Of a stretch of DNA of 64,000 nucleotides, positions 48,783 to 57,148 are shown piece after piece. Under the pieces are notes generated by a model, which had not been told where the DNA came from, ran no database searches, and worked only from the letters and a program-made list of their open reading frames with translations. The translations under genes were made by a program, and so were the position numbers. Source of the DNA: Balanoglossus misakiensis (taxonomy: Eukaryota; Hemichordata). The stretch is from the NCBI GenBank assembly GCA_040954595.2, contig JBECUI020000026.1, positions 1 through 64,000 on the forward strand, read 5' to 3'. The stretch's first letter is position 1. Each line of letters starts with the position of its first letter.

Positions 48783-49613
48783 TGGTAGGTTTTGTGGACT
48801 AAATGTCAATCTTTGTACTATTCGTACATGAAACTTTTCTTTCAAATACAACTTACAGACCAACATAGACAGTCATGCTTATATAAGTATGACTATCTAT
48901 TAAAGTAACATTCATATCATGATTGTTGTTTTACACTGTGTTTTCAAAGTAATTGTTGCAGTAAACCAATTGCCTTGCTTGGAAATATTAAAAGGGAAGT
49001 CCTGTCCAGCTGATTTATGCATAATTTCTACACAATGTTTTTTTCTGAAAGAATGACCTCAAAGCTACCCAATTATGTAGCTGAACCGGACTTCCCCTTT
49101 AAATGCTACCAGTGAGCTTGTTTGTCTTTGTAAATACACTCAAGTATTAATCCCCTTTTTCTCAGAATTCAATGCATCTTCATGCCATGAGGTGAGAGGA
49201 CACTTTTGTTAGCAGGAGGGAAACAAATCCAAAATAAATAATAACAGTGCAAAGTTGGTCTGCTGACTTTCTCCACATTTCATTATTGAATTACGGCAAA
49301 ATTATGAAATCCAATTATGAAATTCAGCTTTTTGTCCACTTTTTGTTGCTGCAAATTCATTGCGGTATAAAGGTCAATAATATGACAAATCTTGGTTAAA
49401 AGTATACAGTCACCTTCAATACACATTCCCATATATGGCTGAATGGCGTATTTGAGCATTCTAAAGAACATATGGTGGCGCCTGTTTTCCACGTGTGCCA
49501 CCAAATGAAAATCTGTGATTGGCTAGATTTCAATTTTCCATGGTAACTATATATAGCTAATTTTCCATGGGTGATCATATACCTTTAACTCTATAGTTTA
49601 ACATGATACTTAC
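48783..49613. other. Non-coding sequence between satellite and EGF exon
   Basis: Holds the TTAA-flanked MITE at 48,992 and a dispersed repeat at ~49,466-49,545 shared with ~2,338-2,420. No further exon of the minus-strand gene was found here, so the gene must end or continue beyond the array. Confidence 0.55.
48992..49098. mobile_element. 107-bp MITE with TTAA flanks
   Basis: The ends are AAGGGAAGTCCTGTCCAGCT and the complement of AGGGGAAGTCCGGTTCAGCT, with TTAA on both sides (48,988-48,991 and 49,099-49,102). A related right end lies at 52,670-52,729. No coding region. Confidence 0.8.
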
Positions 49614-49799
49614 GAACACATGATTGGTTAAAAGTGTAGACATCATACATTGAGAGACCAGTTTCTCCAGGTGGCAGATAGAATCCACCTGTGCCGTTAT
49701 TTGCATATAAGAGATAGCCTTCTTCACAGGAACATTGAAAACCACCTGCAGTGTTTTTACAAAGTTGATCACAAGAATGTGAAGCACATTCATTTATAT
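49614..49799 (-). CDS. Exon: calcium-binding EGF module with long C5-C6 loop
   Basis: Acceptor TTTGTAG|AT and donor GTTC|GTAAGT bound a 186-bp, phase 1-1 exon. It reads (D)INECASHSCDQLC, KNTAGGFQCSCEEGYLLYAN, and on to SCV. The D-I-N-E start marks a calcium-binding EGF, and six cysteines are present. The last loop is about 35 residues (including GFYLPPGETG and DVYTFNQS), far longer than the 8-14 usual for EGF modules. The protein is extracellular or secreted, inferred from the domain type. This is the last exon of the gene seen; the next must lie beyond the satellite or be lost. Confidence 0.85.
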
Positions 49800-50320
49800 C
49801 TACAAAGAAGGAACATGGATTGGATTAAAACAATGTACGTTCAGTAAAATTGAAAGTATTGTCATTTCTTTTAATCGTGAATTTTGGGATTATCTTGTGT
49901 ACGTACAAGATGAATCTGTGATAAAATAAAGGCGTCACCTTGCTTGCTTTTGAAATACAAGGCCATTAATTTAGTTGATAATAGAAGAAACCTGCTGACT
50001 CAGCATGGTTCACCAATGGTTTGTCTATGGACAAAAACATTAAAGAAATTTATCTCAAAATAGAGCATTGTAATCACACAATTTTATTTGACCAATGAAT
50101 TTATATTTACTAGACTGAGCTATGTGTAAAATTTCGTGAAAATGACAATAGTAGAAGTTTGTTTTCTAGCAATTATCAATGTAATCCTATGAGAAAAAGA
50201 CACCTGAGATTAAAAGGTCATTCCAAAAATTTATCCGGAATTCTGAAATAAGTTCGGAATGTGTTAAATGTGAAAATAGTGACTTGAAGTTATGTTGCAA
50301 GTGACTTGTTTATGTCTCAC

Positions 50321-50449
50321 CTTTGCATGCTGTTCCATTCACATCTGGTTCAAATCCCACCAAACATGCACACTGATAGTCACCATCTCTATTTTCACAG
50401 ACTTGATTGATTCCACACCGTGCCACCAATGTACTACATTCATTGATAT
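50321..50449 (-). CDS. Exon: calcium-binding EGF module
   Basis: A 129-bp, phase 1-1 exon between ACATTTCAG|AT and AAAG|GTGAGAC. It reads (D)INECSTLVARCGINQVC, ENRDGDYQCACLVGFEPD, VNGTACK. All six cysteines are in standard spacing, with the calcium-binding D-I-N-E at the start and a D/N-x-x-G-x-Y/F core (NRDGDYQC). It joins in frame to the CCP exon upstream and to the EGF exon downstream. Confidence 0.92.
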
Positions 50450-50529
50450 CTGAAATGTTATTCATCAAGATATGATCAAAATCCCACAGGTCCGCTGGTA
50501 AATTCAGACCAACAAGTTTAGCTGGGAAC

Positions 50530-50733
50530 CACCAGACCAACAGGAAATTTTCACAAACAAATTTTCGCGAACTATGCAAGAGCCAAAAAAAAGACATTTT
50601 TGCGTAAAAAACTATTTTCAGTGATAACAATGTAGTGAAATACGAGAACATGAAAATTAATCGTCTCATAACAGTTTCTGCTTTTGATATCGCAAAAAAT
50701 TTCTTTGTCGCGAAAATTTCCTGTTTTACAGTA
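50530..50733. mobile_element. TACTGTA-type MITE, copy 2 (intronic)
   Basis: The right end CCTGTTTTACAGTA is intact at 50,733. The left end is eroded (ACAGGAAATTTTCACAAAC). The inside shows AAATTTTCGCGAAC and TCGCGAAAATTTCC as in the other copies. It lies in the intron upstream of the EGF exon at 50,449. Confidence 0.75.
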
Positions 50734-50924
50734 ATCAATGAAAAATAAAATTACGAAAATCATGAAATTTCTGACAGCCATAGATTTGCATGGCATGAAC
50801 TGTATGTCCTATCAGCATGTAGTTTAGGTGACATTTATGATAAATAGTCAAATTACTGGAGTGATCGATTACGGTACCTCATAAGCAGACAACCACATGA
50901 AGACCAATCTTGATGTGAACTTAC

Positions 50925-51107
50925 CAATGCATGATGGTATTGCACTATTCCACTGTAAATCGGATTGACAAGTCAGGTAATCAGCACCATTTAATTCATA
51001 GCCAGCATTACAATAGAATGTGATGTTACTGCCCATATAATATGGTCCACTATCAGGGACAGCTTGTAGATGTGGGTCTGTTATGAGTATATCACTGCAG
51101 TTCAATC
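50925..51107 (-). CDS. Exon: CCP (sushi) module
   Basis: A 183-bp, phase 1-1 exon between ACTTGCAG|GA and ATTG|GTAAGT. It reads (G)LNCSDILITDPHLQAV, then PYYMGSNITFYCNAGYEL, TCQSDLQWNSAIPSC. Four cysteines and the late tryptophan (QW) are in place, as in complement-type sushi domains. The length of 61 residues is normal. CCP modules bind proteins or glycans outside the cell; the partner is unknown. Confidence 0.93.
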
Positions 51108-51417
51108 CTGCAAGTAAAAAAAATAAAACACTATGTGGATGCAGACTTGATTGTGGTATATATATTGGGTATCTGTATTCTGTCACAACTTTAACATTTT
51201 CACCCCAAGTTCCCACTATAAAAGTCCAGATACCATTGACTCCTTTTTTTCAATTATCGACTAAATTCATGACTCTGTATTTCAAAAACAAGCGTGGTGA
51301 CCCCTATATTTTATCACAAATTTTCATTATACATACATAGGATAATCCAAAAATTAACAATTAAAAGAAATGACCATATTTTCAATTTTACTGAATGTAC
51401 ATCCTTAAATGACTTAC

Positions 51418-51600
51418 GTTGACAGTATCCTGGATCTCCAATCCATGATCCATCTTCACCACATGTAGAGACAGTGTAGCCAGTCAGACTGTAGCCAGAT
51501 GGACATGAGTAGGCAACGGTTGTTCCAAAAATCAATGAATCACCATTAACAATTTCATATGATAAGTAGTTGTCTACATTCGGTGGTGGACACTCGCGAG
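51418..51600 (-). CDS. Exon: CCP (sushi) module
   Basis: A 183-bp, phase 1-1 exon between TCCAAACAG|CT and TCAAC|GTAAGT. It reads (A)RECPPPNVDNYLSYEIV, then FGTTVAYSCPSGYSLTGY, TCGEDGSWIGDPGYCQ. Four cysteines, the GY after the second cysteine and the GSW tryptophan mark a complete sushi fold. In frame with both neighbours. Confidence 0.93.
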
Positions 51601-52304
51601 CTGTTTGGATAAGATGAACAGATAACATTACAAGTGTGTTAATACTAGGAAAATGGTTTAAAGGGACATGTAGCAGTAACCCTCACAATCCTGCATATTT
51701 TCAAGTTACCAGTGTCTGGTTTAACATTCAGTGTGTAATGTCCCAATTAGACACCCATGTGGAATGTAGCAACCAGCACAAAGTGCCCCATCATAACGCT
51801 ATGGAGAGAATTTCAACTTGAGTCAGTGATTTTTATGAAAACATGACAGTGAACACCCTGTGTTATACTTTGTTTTCAAAACGACTCATCACACACTTTA
51901 AAGCCTCTAGAGCTGCCAAATTTCACAATTTTTTTCTTTTCCACAGTAAAACCTTTCAAATCTATGGTGATGCATACCACGATAGCTAGCTGCATACTGT
52001 TTGTATGGAGGCTGATTTTAATAAAATGGGTACGGCACCTGTTTAATACATTGCACGTTTAAATTGCAACATACAGCCACAATCAGGCATTGATGACATG
52101 TTCTTGTATCCCTATCAGTAAGCTTAATTATTTCAATGTACCAATCTACGTCGGAAAATAAAATCTGAAAATAAATGCAAAAAGTGGCAGCTCTAGTGGC
52201 TTTAAAGCACTGAAAGGTTCAGAGGACTAACATTTTTCTGAAAATCCGTCTCCTAAGTGTGCACTACAATGGCAGTTTAATTGTTTTCAAAAATATCAAC
52301 TTAC

Positions 52305-52484
52305 GCTCGCATTGGGGCACAAGTGGACCCCAGACACCATCTGCTTGGCATTCCAATGAAGACACATTATTTATAAACTGATAGCCCTCAATGCATTGAT
52401 AATAAGCAATGCCACCATACACTGTACTGGTAACATTGGTAAGAATTCCATTGCTGCACTCAGGGGGTCCACCACATGTTATTC
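52305..52484 (-). CDS. Exon: CCP (sushi) module with an extra cysteine
   Basis: A 180-bp, phase 1-1 exon between TTTTTTAG|GA and GAGC|GTAAGT. It reads (G)ITCGGPPECSNGILTN, then YGGIAYYQCIEGYQFIN, LECQADGVWGPLVPQC. The normal four cysteines and the VW tryptophan are present. A fifth cysteine (GGPPEC) gives an odd number, so one may be free or pair elsewhere. It can be spliced in frame to the CUB exon at 53,568 if the broken CCP is skipped. Confidence 0.92.
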
Positions 52485-52538
52485 CTAAAAAATAAACAAC
52501 AAATTAGTGTCATTCAAGTTGTTGCTAACAATAGATTC

Positions 52539-52729
52539 AAGAGACAAATTAAGTCTCTCTCATCACTGCACTTTTTTCATTAATTATCTTGGATACAAGA
52601 CACCAGGCTAGGCATATTTGCATAGCTGGTACGACTTATACACGGCGAAAATGTTTTTTTTTTTCCTGAAAGAGTGACCTCAAAGCTACAAAATTATGTA
52701 GATATCAGCTAGACCGGACATCCCCTTTA
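52539..52729. mobile_element. MITE-like insertion cutting a CCP exon
   Basis: The right end matches the MITE at 48,992 (GAGTGACCTCAAAGCTAC, AGACCGGACATCCCC then TTAA). The left part resembles the AGGGACAAAG..CTCTCTC end of the 5,490 element (AGTCTCTCTC, TTTTTTCATTAATTAT, GATACAAGACACC), so this is a mosaic or nested pair. It replaces the second half of the CCP exon that begins at 52,831. Confidence 0.6.
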
Positions 52730-52730
52730 A

Positions 52731-52831
52731 CTACTGGATAACCGTCCGAGCATTGGAATGAGACAGAGACATCATACCTTCTATCTCTGTACTGGTCACC
52801 ACGCCCTCACTAATCACAATTTCGGGACAGT
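52731..52831 (-). pseudogene. Broken CCP (sushi) exon
   Basis: After TTCTGACAG|AC it reads (x)DCPEIVISEGVVTSTEIEG like the first half of a CCP. The continuation DVSVSFQCSDGYPVV, with the second cysteine and the GY, is in another frame, so there has been a frameshift near 52,777. The exon then stops at 52,731, where MITE sequence (TTAAAGGGGATGTCC) begins. The third and fourth cysteines are missing. A GAAG|GTATGA donor inside would give an 18-codon in-frame mini-exon, but with half a domain. Most likely a dead exon skipped in splicing. Confidence 0.7.
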
Positions 52832-53349
52832 CTGTCAGAACAAGGATCACAATGATAAGAATGCATGCAGACAAATACTTAAACTCATAAATGTCAGTTG
52901 TTTTAAAGTGAAGGGGTCGTCGCAATGCGTTTGTTTATAAACATTACAATTCATCCACAAATCCCTCAAATAAGATAATTCTTAGAATGAACGAAGCAGC
53001 TGACAGTATCCTAGACTGTCCATGACAGCAACTGAAGATCCTAGTAGGTCGTGGCTGTCTAATTTCAGGGATTTGTGGATGAATTGCAATGTTTATAAAC
53101 AAACAAACGCAGTGCGACGACCCCATCACTTTATTGAGTGTGATACAAGAGTGTTGCCATTCCTGTCAATGGTCCAAAATTGCATTGCAATTGTAAGAAA
53201 TTACTGTCTCTGTTTTTCCAGCTCTTTGAAGTTTCGTAAAAATTCAAAAACATTTGCACCTTTCAATTAATGACTCTAAATCACAAGGAATAAAGGGAGA
53301 GTGTGTTTCTAAGAATTCTGTAACAACTTTTTCTGAAATGTTAGTAAGT
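52832..53349. other. Intron with an inverted repeat
   Basis: A large imperfect palindrome spans about 52,917-53,125: GTCGTCGCAATGCGTTTG at the left and CAAACGCAGTGCGACGAC at the right, with ATTACAATTCATCCACAAAT / ATTTGTGGATGAATTGCAAT inside and a CTAGACTGTCC/GATCCTAGTAGG centre. No coding content. Confidence 0.6.
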
Positions 53350-53560
53350 TACTGTAAAACACTTTATTTTCGCGAGCAAGAGATTTTCGCGAAATACGCG
53401 AGAGCCAAAATAGCGTGAAAATAAAAAGTTGCGTAATTTTTTTGAAGATAAAGATGCAATGAATGAAATAAGAGAACGCGAAAATTAATACTGGCGAAAC
53501 AGTGGCCTCTCTCGATGTCGCGAAAAATTTCAACTCGTGAAAATTAAGTGTTTTACAGTA
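53350..53560. mobile_element. TACTGTA-type MITE, copy 3, 7 bp from a splice donor
   Basis: Full-length copy with matching ends TACTGTAAAACACTT and AAGTGTTTTACAGTA. The CUB exon ends at 53,568, so on the minus strand only GTACACA lies between the exon and this element. Confidence 0.92.
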
Positions 53561-53567
53561 TGTGTAC

Positions 53568-53751
53568 CTGGTGAAAATGAAGCCCTGAATCCTTTAGCTG
53601 GTCGTGTTCTACTACTCCTGAACACAACCGAAAAGTGTCCAATGTCTGTACGGCAATCGGGTGGTGGCACAGTGCCATCAATGACTCCATCAGAATTGCC
53701 ACTCCATGGACCAATAATGACATCATCATCACTCTCAGTACCATTGTATAC
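53568..53751 (-). CDS. Exon: C-terminal half of a CUB domain
   Basis: A 184-bp exon starting in phase 0 (TTTCTGAAG|GTA) and ending in phase 1 (CCAG|GTACAC). It reads VYNGTESDDDVIIGPWSG, then VPPPDCRTDIGHFSVVF, and RSSRTRPAKGFRASFSPG. VYNG, the GPWSG turn and the VVFRSS....GFRASF strand pair are classic for the second half of a CUB. It completes the N-terminal half at 54,589-54,405 (together 369 bp, 123 codons). The AAG acceptor is less common than CAG. Confidence 0.9.
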
Positions 53752-53788
53752 CTTCAGAAACAAAGACAAATTAAGCATGCATTGTAAA

Positions 53789-53987
53789 TACCGTAAAACG
53801 GGAAATCTTCACAACAGGAAATTTTCGCGATATCAAAGGTGGCTACTGTTACGCGACAATTAATTTTCACATTGGCATATTTTACTGCATTGTTATCTCT
53901 GAAGCATTTTAAGCGACTTTTTATTTTCATATTTTTTGGCTCTCACATAGTTTACGAAAATTTATCGTTCACGAAAATTTTATAGTA
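53789..53987. mobile_element. TACTGTA-type MITE, copy 4 (intronic)
   Basis: Starts TACCGTAAAACGGGAAAT and ends AAAATTTTATAGTA, with AAATTTTCGCGATATC and GCGACTTTTTATTTTC inside. It lies in the intron that splits the CUB domain. Confidence 0.85.
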
Positions 53988-54029
53988 TTCAATCCTTGTT
54001 GCATTTCCTGCTGTAACAGCTACTCAACA

Positions 54030-54239
54030 TACTGTAAAATGGGAAATGTTCGCAAACAATAAATTTTCGCGATCTACGTGAGAGCCATCAAAACATGAAA
54101 ATAAAAAGTTGCGTAAAAATGTTTTTCGGGGATAATGATGCAGTGAAATACAAGAACGTGAAAAGTTATTGTTGCATAACACTTGCCTCTTTTGATAACG
54201 CGAAAATTTCATGTTGCAAAAGTATCCCGTTTTACAGTA
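54030..54239. mobile_element. TACTGTA-type MITE, copy 5 (intronic)
   Basis: Ends TACTGTAAAATGGGAAAT and CCCGTTTTACAGTA. It lies only ~43 bp from copy 4 in the same intron, in the opposite orientation judging by the order of the internal blocks. Confidence 0.88.
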
Positions 54240-54404
54240 TATATGTGATTAATTAAATTTCCAAATTGTGTTCCAAAGTTGTATAGTTTGAAGTAATGTC
54301 TGCCAAAATTGTCAAACTAAAATCACTGCAAAATAATATGACAAATTTTTTAATATGACAAATATTTTTAACATGGCTGACTCATGATCATATCTGATAC
54401 TCAC

Positions 54405-54589
54405 AATGATGTAATCAACATCTGTGTTCCTCTCTAATCCAAAGTTCTCATCAAAGATAAGAGTTAATGGTCTTCCAGTTGGTTCCTTGATTAACCAGCT
54501 ACACATAACATCATCAGGGTAAGTGCTAACATCATACCCTGGTGACTGAATCGTGCCAAAACTACGCAGAATTTCAATTCCCTGGCAAC
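54405..54589 (-). CDS. Exon: N-terminal half of a CUB domain
   Basis: A 185-bp exon, phase 1 at its start (TTTAAAG|GT) and phase 0 at its end (CATCATT|GTGAGT). It reads (G)CQGIEILRSFGTIQSPGY, then YPDDVMCSWLIKEPTG, and RNTDVDYII. The first two CUB cysteines, the SPGY....YP turn and C-x-W are all present, and DYII runs straight into VYNG of the next exon. CUB domains are extracellular protein-binding modules; this one adjoins CCP modules, as in complement-related and developmental proteins. Confidence 0.92.
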
Positions 54590-54599
54590 CTTTAAAGAA

Positions 54600-54829
54600 A
54601 CAAGTGACCTATCGGTCAAAAGAGCTCTGCTGACTTTAACAGTGAAACCTATAGCTGGGCAATGATATGAATACCCTAGGTTTTAATCATAACAATTGTA
54701 TTCTATTAAACAAAACCAAACATAGACATCACAAGTATTTAATATCCACATTCAGCCTGATTCATTGTGCTAAAGAAAGAAAGAATTTATTCCTAAAGAA
54801 CAACATCAAAAGGAAGTACCAAGGTACTA
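54600..54829. other. Intron sequence, nothing recognised
   Basis: No exon for the missing second half of the upstream CUB (expected phase 0 to phase 1) was found here or in 55,351-56,080. Confidence 0.5.
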
Positions 54830-55350
54830 ATTTGCATATTCATGACCCGATCAAAATTCCAATAAAACAAAATCAGGTAGGGGCACCATAACACACATTC
54901 TACCAAATTTCAGCTCCATCGTACATGTAGTTAGGGAGAAGAAGATTTTTTACCAAAAATTATATTTTTAGATCTAATTTGCATATTCATGACCCGATCA
55001 TATCCAAATTTATGAAATCAGGTAGGGGCACCATAACACAACACACATTCCTGCCAAATTTCAGCTCCATCGTACATGTAGTTAGGGAGAAGAAAATGTT
55101 TGACCAACATTCTATTTTTAGATCTAATTTGCATATTTATGACCCCATCAAATCCAAATTTACAAAATCAGGTAGGGGCACCATAACACACATTCCTACC
55201 AAATTATAGCTAAATATGCAATGTCGTTTTAACGAAGAAGATTGAAATACCGAAAGTTGACGGACGACGGACAACGGGCGCCGGACGACAGACGGACACT
55301 TATCAACCTACTGCTACAGCTTGGCTGACACAAGTGACAGCCAAGCTAAA
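54830..55350 (-). repeat. Hairpin-headed repeat (AGCTTGGCTG family) with ~150-bp tandem body
   Basis: Read on the minus strand: the head AGCTTGGCTG..CAGCCAAGCT (about 55,317-55,346), then GTCCGTCTGTCGTCCG and GTTGTCCGTCGTCCGTC, then a body unit of roughly 150 bp repeated three times, each with AAATTTGG(C/T)AGGAATGTGT, GGTGCCCCTACCTGATTT, and ATATGCAAATTAG (octamers at 55,127, 54,977 and 54,830). The order of parts parallels the AGGTCCC and AGCTCAC families. Confidence 0.8.
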
Positions 55351-55387
55351 AATACCAAACAAGGAATAATGAATTCAATTCACAGGT

Positions 55388-55630
55388 TTGGTGTAATCCT
55401 GGCTGCCTTTTATTTTGTGCTAGGGGATCAAATCACATAATAATTGCCTTCTGGATAAAAAGTCGTACGCGACAGAAGAAATGACTGTTAACTGTATATG
55501 ACTTCCTTAGGTCAAACCTTTCTGTCGTTATACATGTAGTTATCAAATTAAACTCATTTAACTTTTTTCACATTTTGTTATTTTTTCTGTTAAAAAGTTC
55601 CATAATGACCCAGTATCAGATTAGCTTATA
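55388..55630 (+). repeat. Third copy of a piece of the 5-17 kb duplication
   Basis: Matches about 6,660-6,905: CTGGCTGCCTT, TGCGCTAGG-like GTGCTAGGGGATCAAATCAC, GACTTCCTTAGGTCAAACCT, and TTTCTGTTAAAAAGTTC, ending TTAGCTTAT. It stops near the point where copy B carries the TTA-flanked element. Confidence 0.8.
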
Positions 55631-56080
55631 TTATAAACTTCCAGAAAGAATGGCAAAAGAAGATAGATCTGTGATCCTTACAATTCTTACTGGGTTGAAA
55701 TTCTTTGGGAATGATTTTAAGTGATTTAAAGGGACAATATAAGGACACCTTTAGCATTGATGAGGTAATATAAGAATACATCTGATAAAGAATATTTTCA
55801 CATCCCAATAAACCAAAATCCAAAACAACTGGAAGAGCCGTTTCTGACATAAGTGGACTTTTGGACCAAAAATGTCTAAAACTACCCACCCCCTTCCTCC
55901 CCAGTATTGATATTTGTCACATGTTTATGTACACCATAATAACAAATATTGTAGGTCCTTGTAAACCAAATTTTAAGAAATCGGAAAAGTGACTACTGAG
56001 AATTGACCAGAAATGACAAAAATAAAATGTATTTTTAAAAATATAATTACTAATTTTTGTCATGCTGTAAAACAACTCAC
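55631..56080. other. Intron sequence, nothing recognised
   Basis: TTTAAAGGGACAATATAAGG at 55,726 recalls the end of the AGGGACA MITE but no partner end was identified. No exon found. Confidence 0.45.
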
Positions 56081-56443
56081 ACGATTAATTGCATCTGAAT
56101 CCACTACCTGTAAAGTAACAACAAATTCTGTTGTGAATGATGCCAGCTGTCAGTTACAATCTTCATTGTTGAGATAATTCTTGCCTTCAAAATATTCTGT
56201 ACTGCTGAGATTCTGTTTATATGACTGTGCTATGAAATTCCCACCACACAAAGATGCTTCAAAGCCAGTAGCAGTATGCGAACTATCTGAGAGAAATTTC
56301 ACCAACATTGCATTACCACTGCTAATAACTTCATCAGGCTGGTCCGGTCCACTGTATGTGGCAAGAACTTTGGATGGGTCAAACACAGACACCTCGACAA
56401 TGACAACAGTATCATAATAAAGTTCAGTGTCAAAATGTAGAAA
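56081..56443 (-). pseudogene. CUB exon with an internal stop (TGA for Trp)
   Basis: A 363-bp exon, phase 0 to phase 0, between TCTTTTCAG|TTT and CGT|GTGAGT. First it completes one CUB: FLHFDTELYYDTVVIVEV, LATYSGPDQPDEVISSG, VKFLSDSSHTATGFEASL. Then it begins another: CGGNFIAQSYKQNLSSTE, YLNNEDCN*QLASFTTE, FVVTLQVVDSDAINR. The stop (56,150-56,152) falls exactly where CUB domains have Trp in C-x-W, so TGG has become TGA. The second half of this CUB is absent downstream, and the phase (0) does not match the next exon (1). Either this part is dead, an exon was lost, or the assembly or allele is defective. Confidence 0.8.
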
Positions 56444-56806
56444 CTGAAAAGAATAAAAAAATGTCACAACACACATCATAAATAGTGAGCTGTCTCAAGC
56501 CAATATACATGAAAATAAACACGGTTTCATGACTTAAGCCCCATTAGCTGTAACTTTTTGCATTTTTCAGTATTTCTATTCTGTGTATCAATTATAGTTT
56601 CTTGTTCAGCTACGCAGGGCAGAGTTAAATCCATAGTCTTAACTTCTCAACGAAACCTATGAGGGCACAATCGGCATTGTTGTTGTTTGAAAACATTCGT
56701 AAATAATAACAACAGTCAGTACACATACACATGACTCGTTGACAAGCAGAGAGCTGGGTGTGATGGGTTACTCATGAGGAGAGGAACAAGAAAAAGTGTT
56801 TAATTT
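56444..56806. other. Non-coding sequence upstream of the CUB exon
   Basis: No first half of the CUB completed at 56,443 was found between here and the satellite at 57,150, so the gene's 5' exons lie outside the window or are lost. Confidence 0.5.
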
Positions 56807-56996
56807 AAATAATAACACATGATAGCGAGGGCAATATCACGATTTGAAGCCTGCATGAGGGATGGTGATCTCTGACCATAATATTGATGATGCCCGAGCC
56901 GCAGGCGAGGGTATCATCAATATTTTGGTCAGAGATCACCAGCCCGAGGGCAGGCTTCAAATCGTGATGTTGCCCGAGCATAATGTGTTATTAATT
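56807..56996. mobile_element. ~190-bp palindromic (foldback) element
   Basis: The left arm (AACACATGATAGCGAGGGCA, ATCACGATTTGAAGCCTGC, GTGATCTCTGACCA, ATATTGATGATGCCCGAG) is the near-complement of the right arm. The centre is at about 56,900. AATAATAACACAT and ATGTGTTATTAAT are the outermost parts. No coding region. Confidence 0.85.
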
Positions 56997-57148
56997 TTAT
57001 TACGCCGAACATTTGAACGTACATACACTGCAGCATGTAGCATGTAGACTCGCGTCCATATGTCGTACGTTGCTGAGAATGTAAAATGTCTCGATCTCCC
57101 AAGAATTATACGATACCTACTTCGAACTTAGATTATTTTAGTCGTAAA

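Noticed and set aside
49283-49578. Further exon of the CUB/CCP/EGF gene downstream of 49,614
   Set aside because: Neither frame shows cysteine spacing of EGF, CCP or CUB, and no phase-1 acceptor with an open module was found before the satellite.
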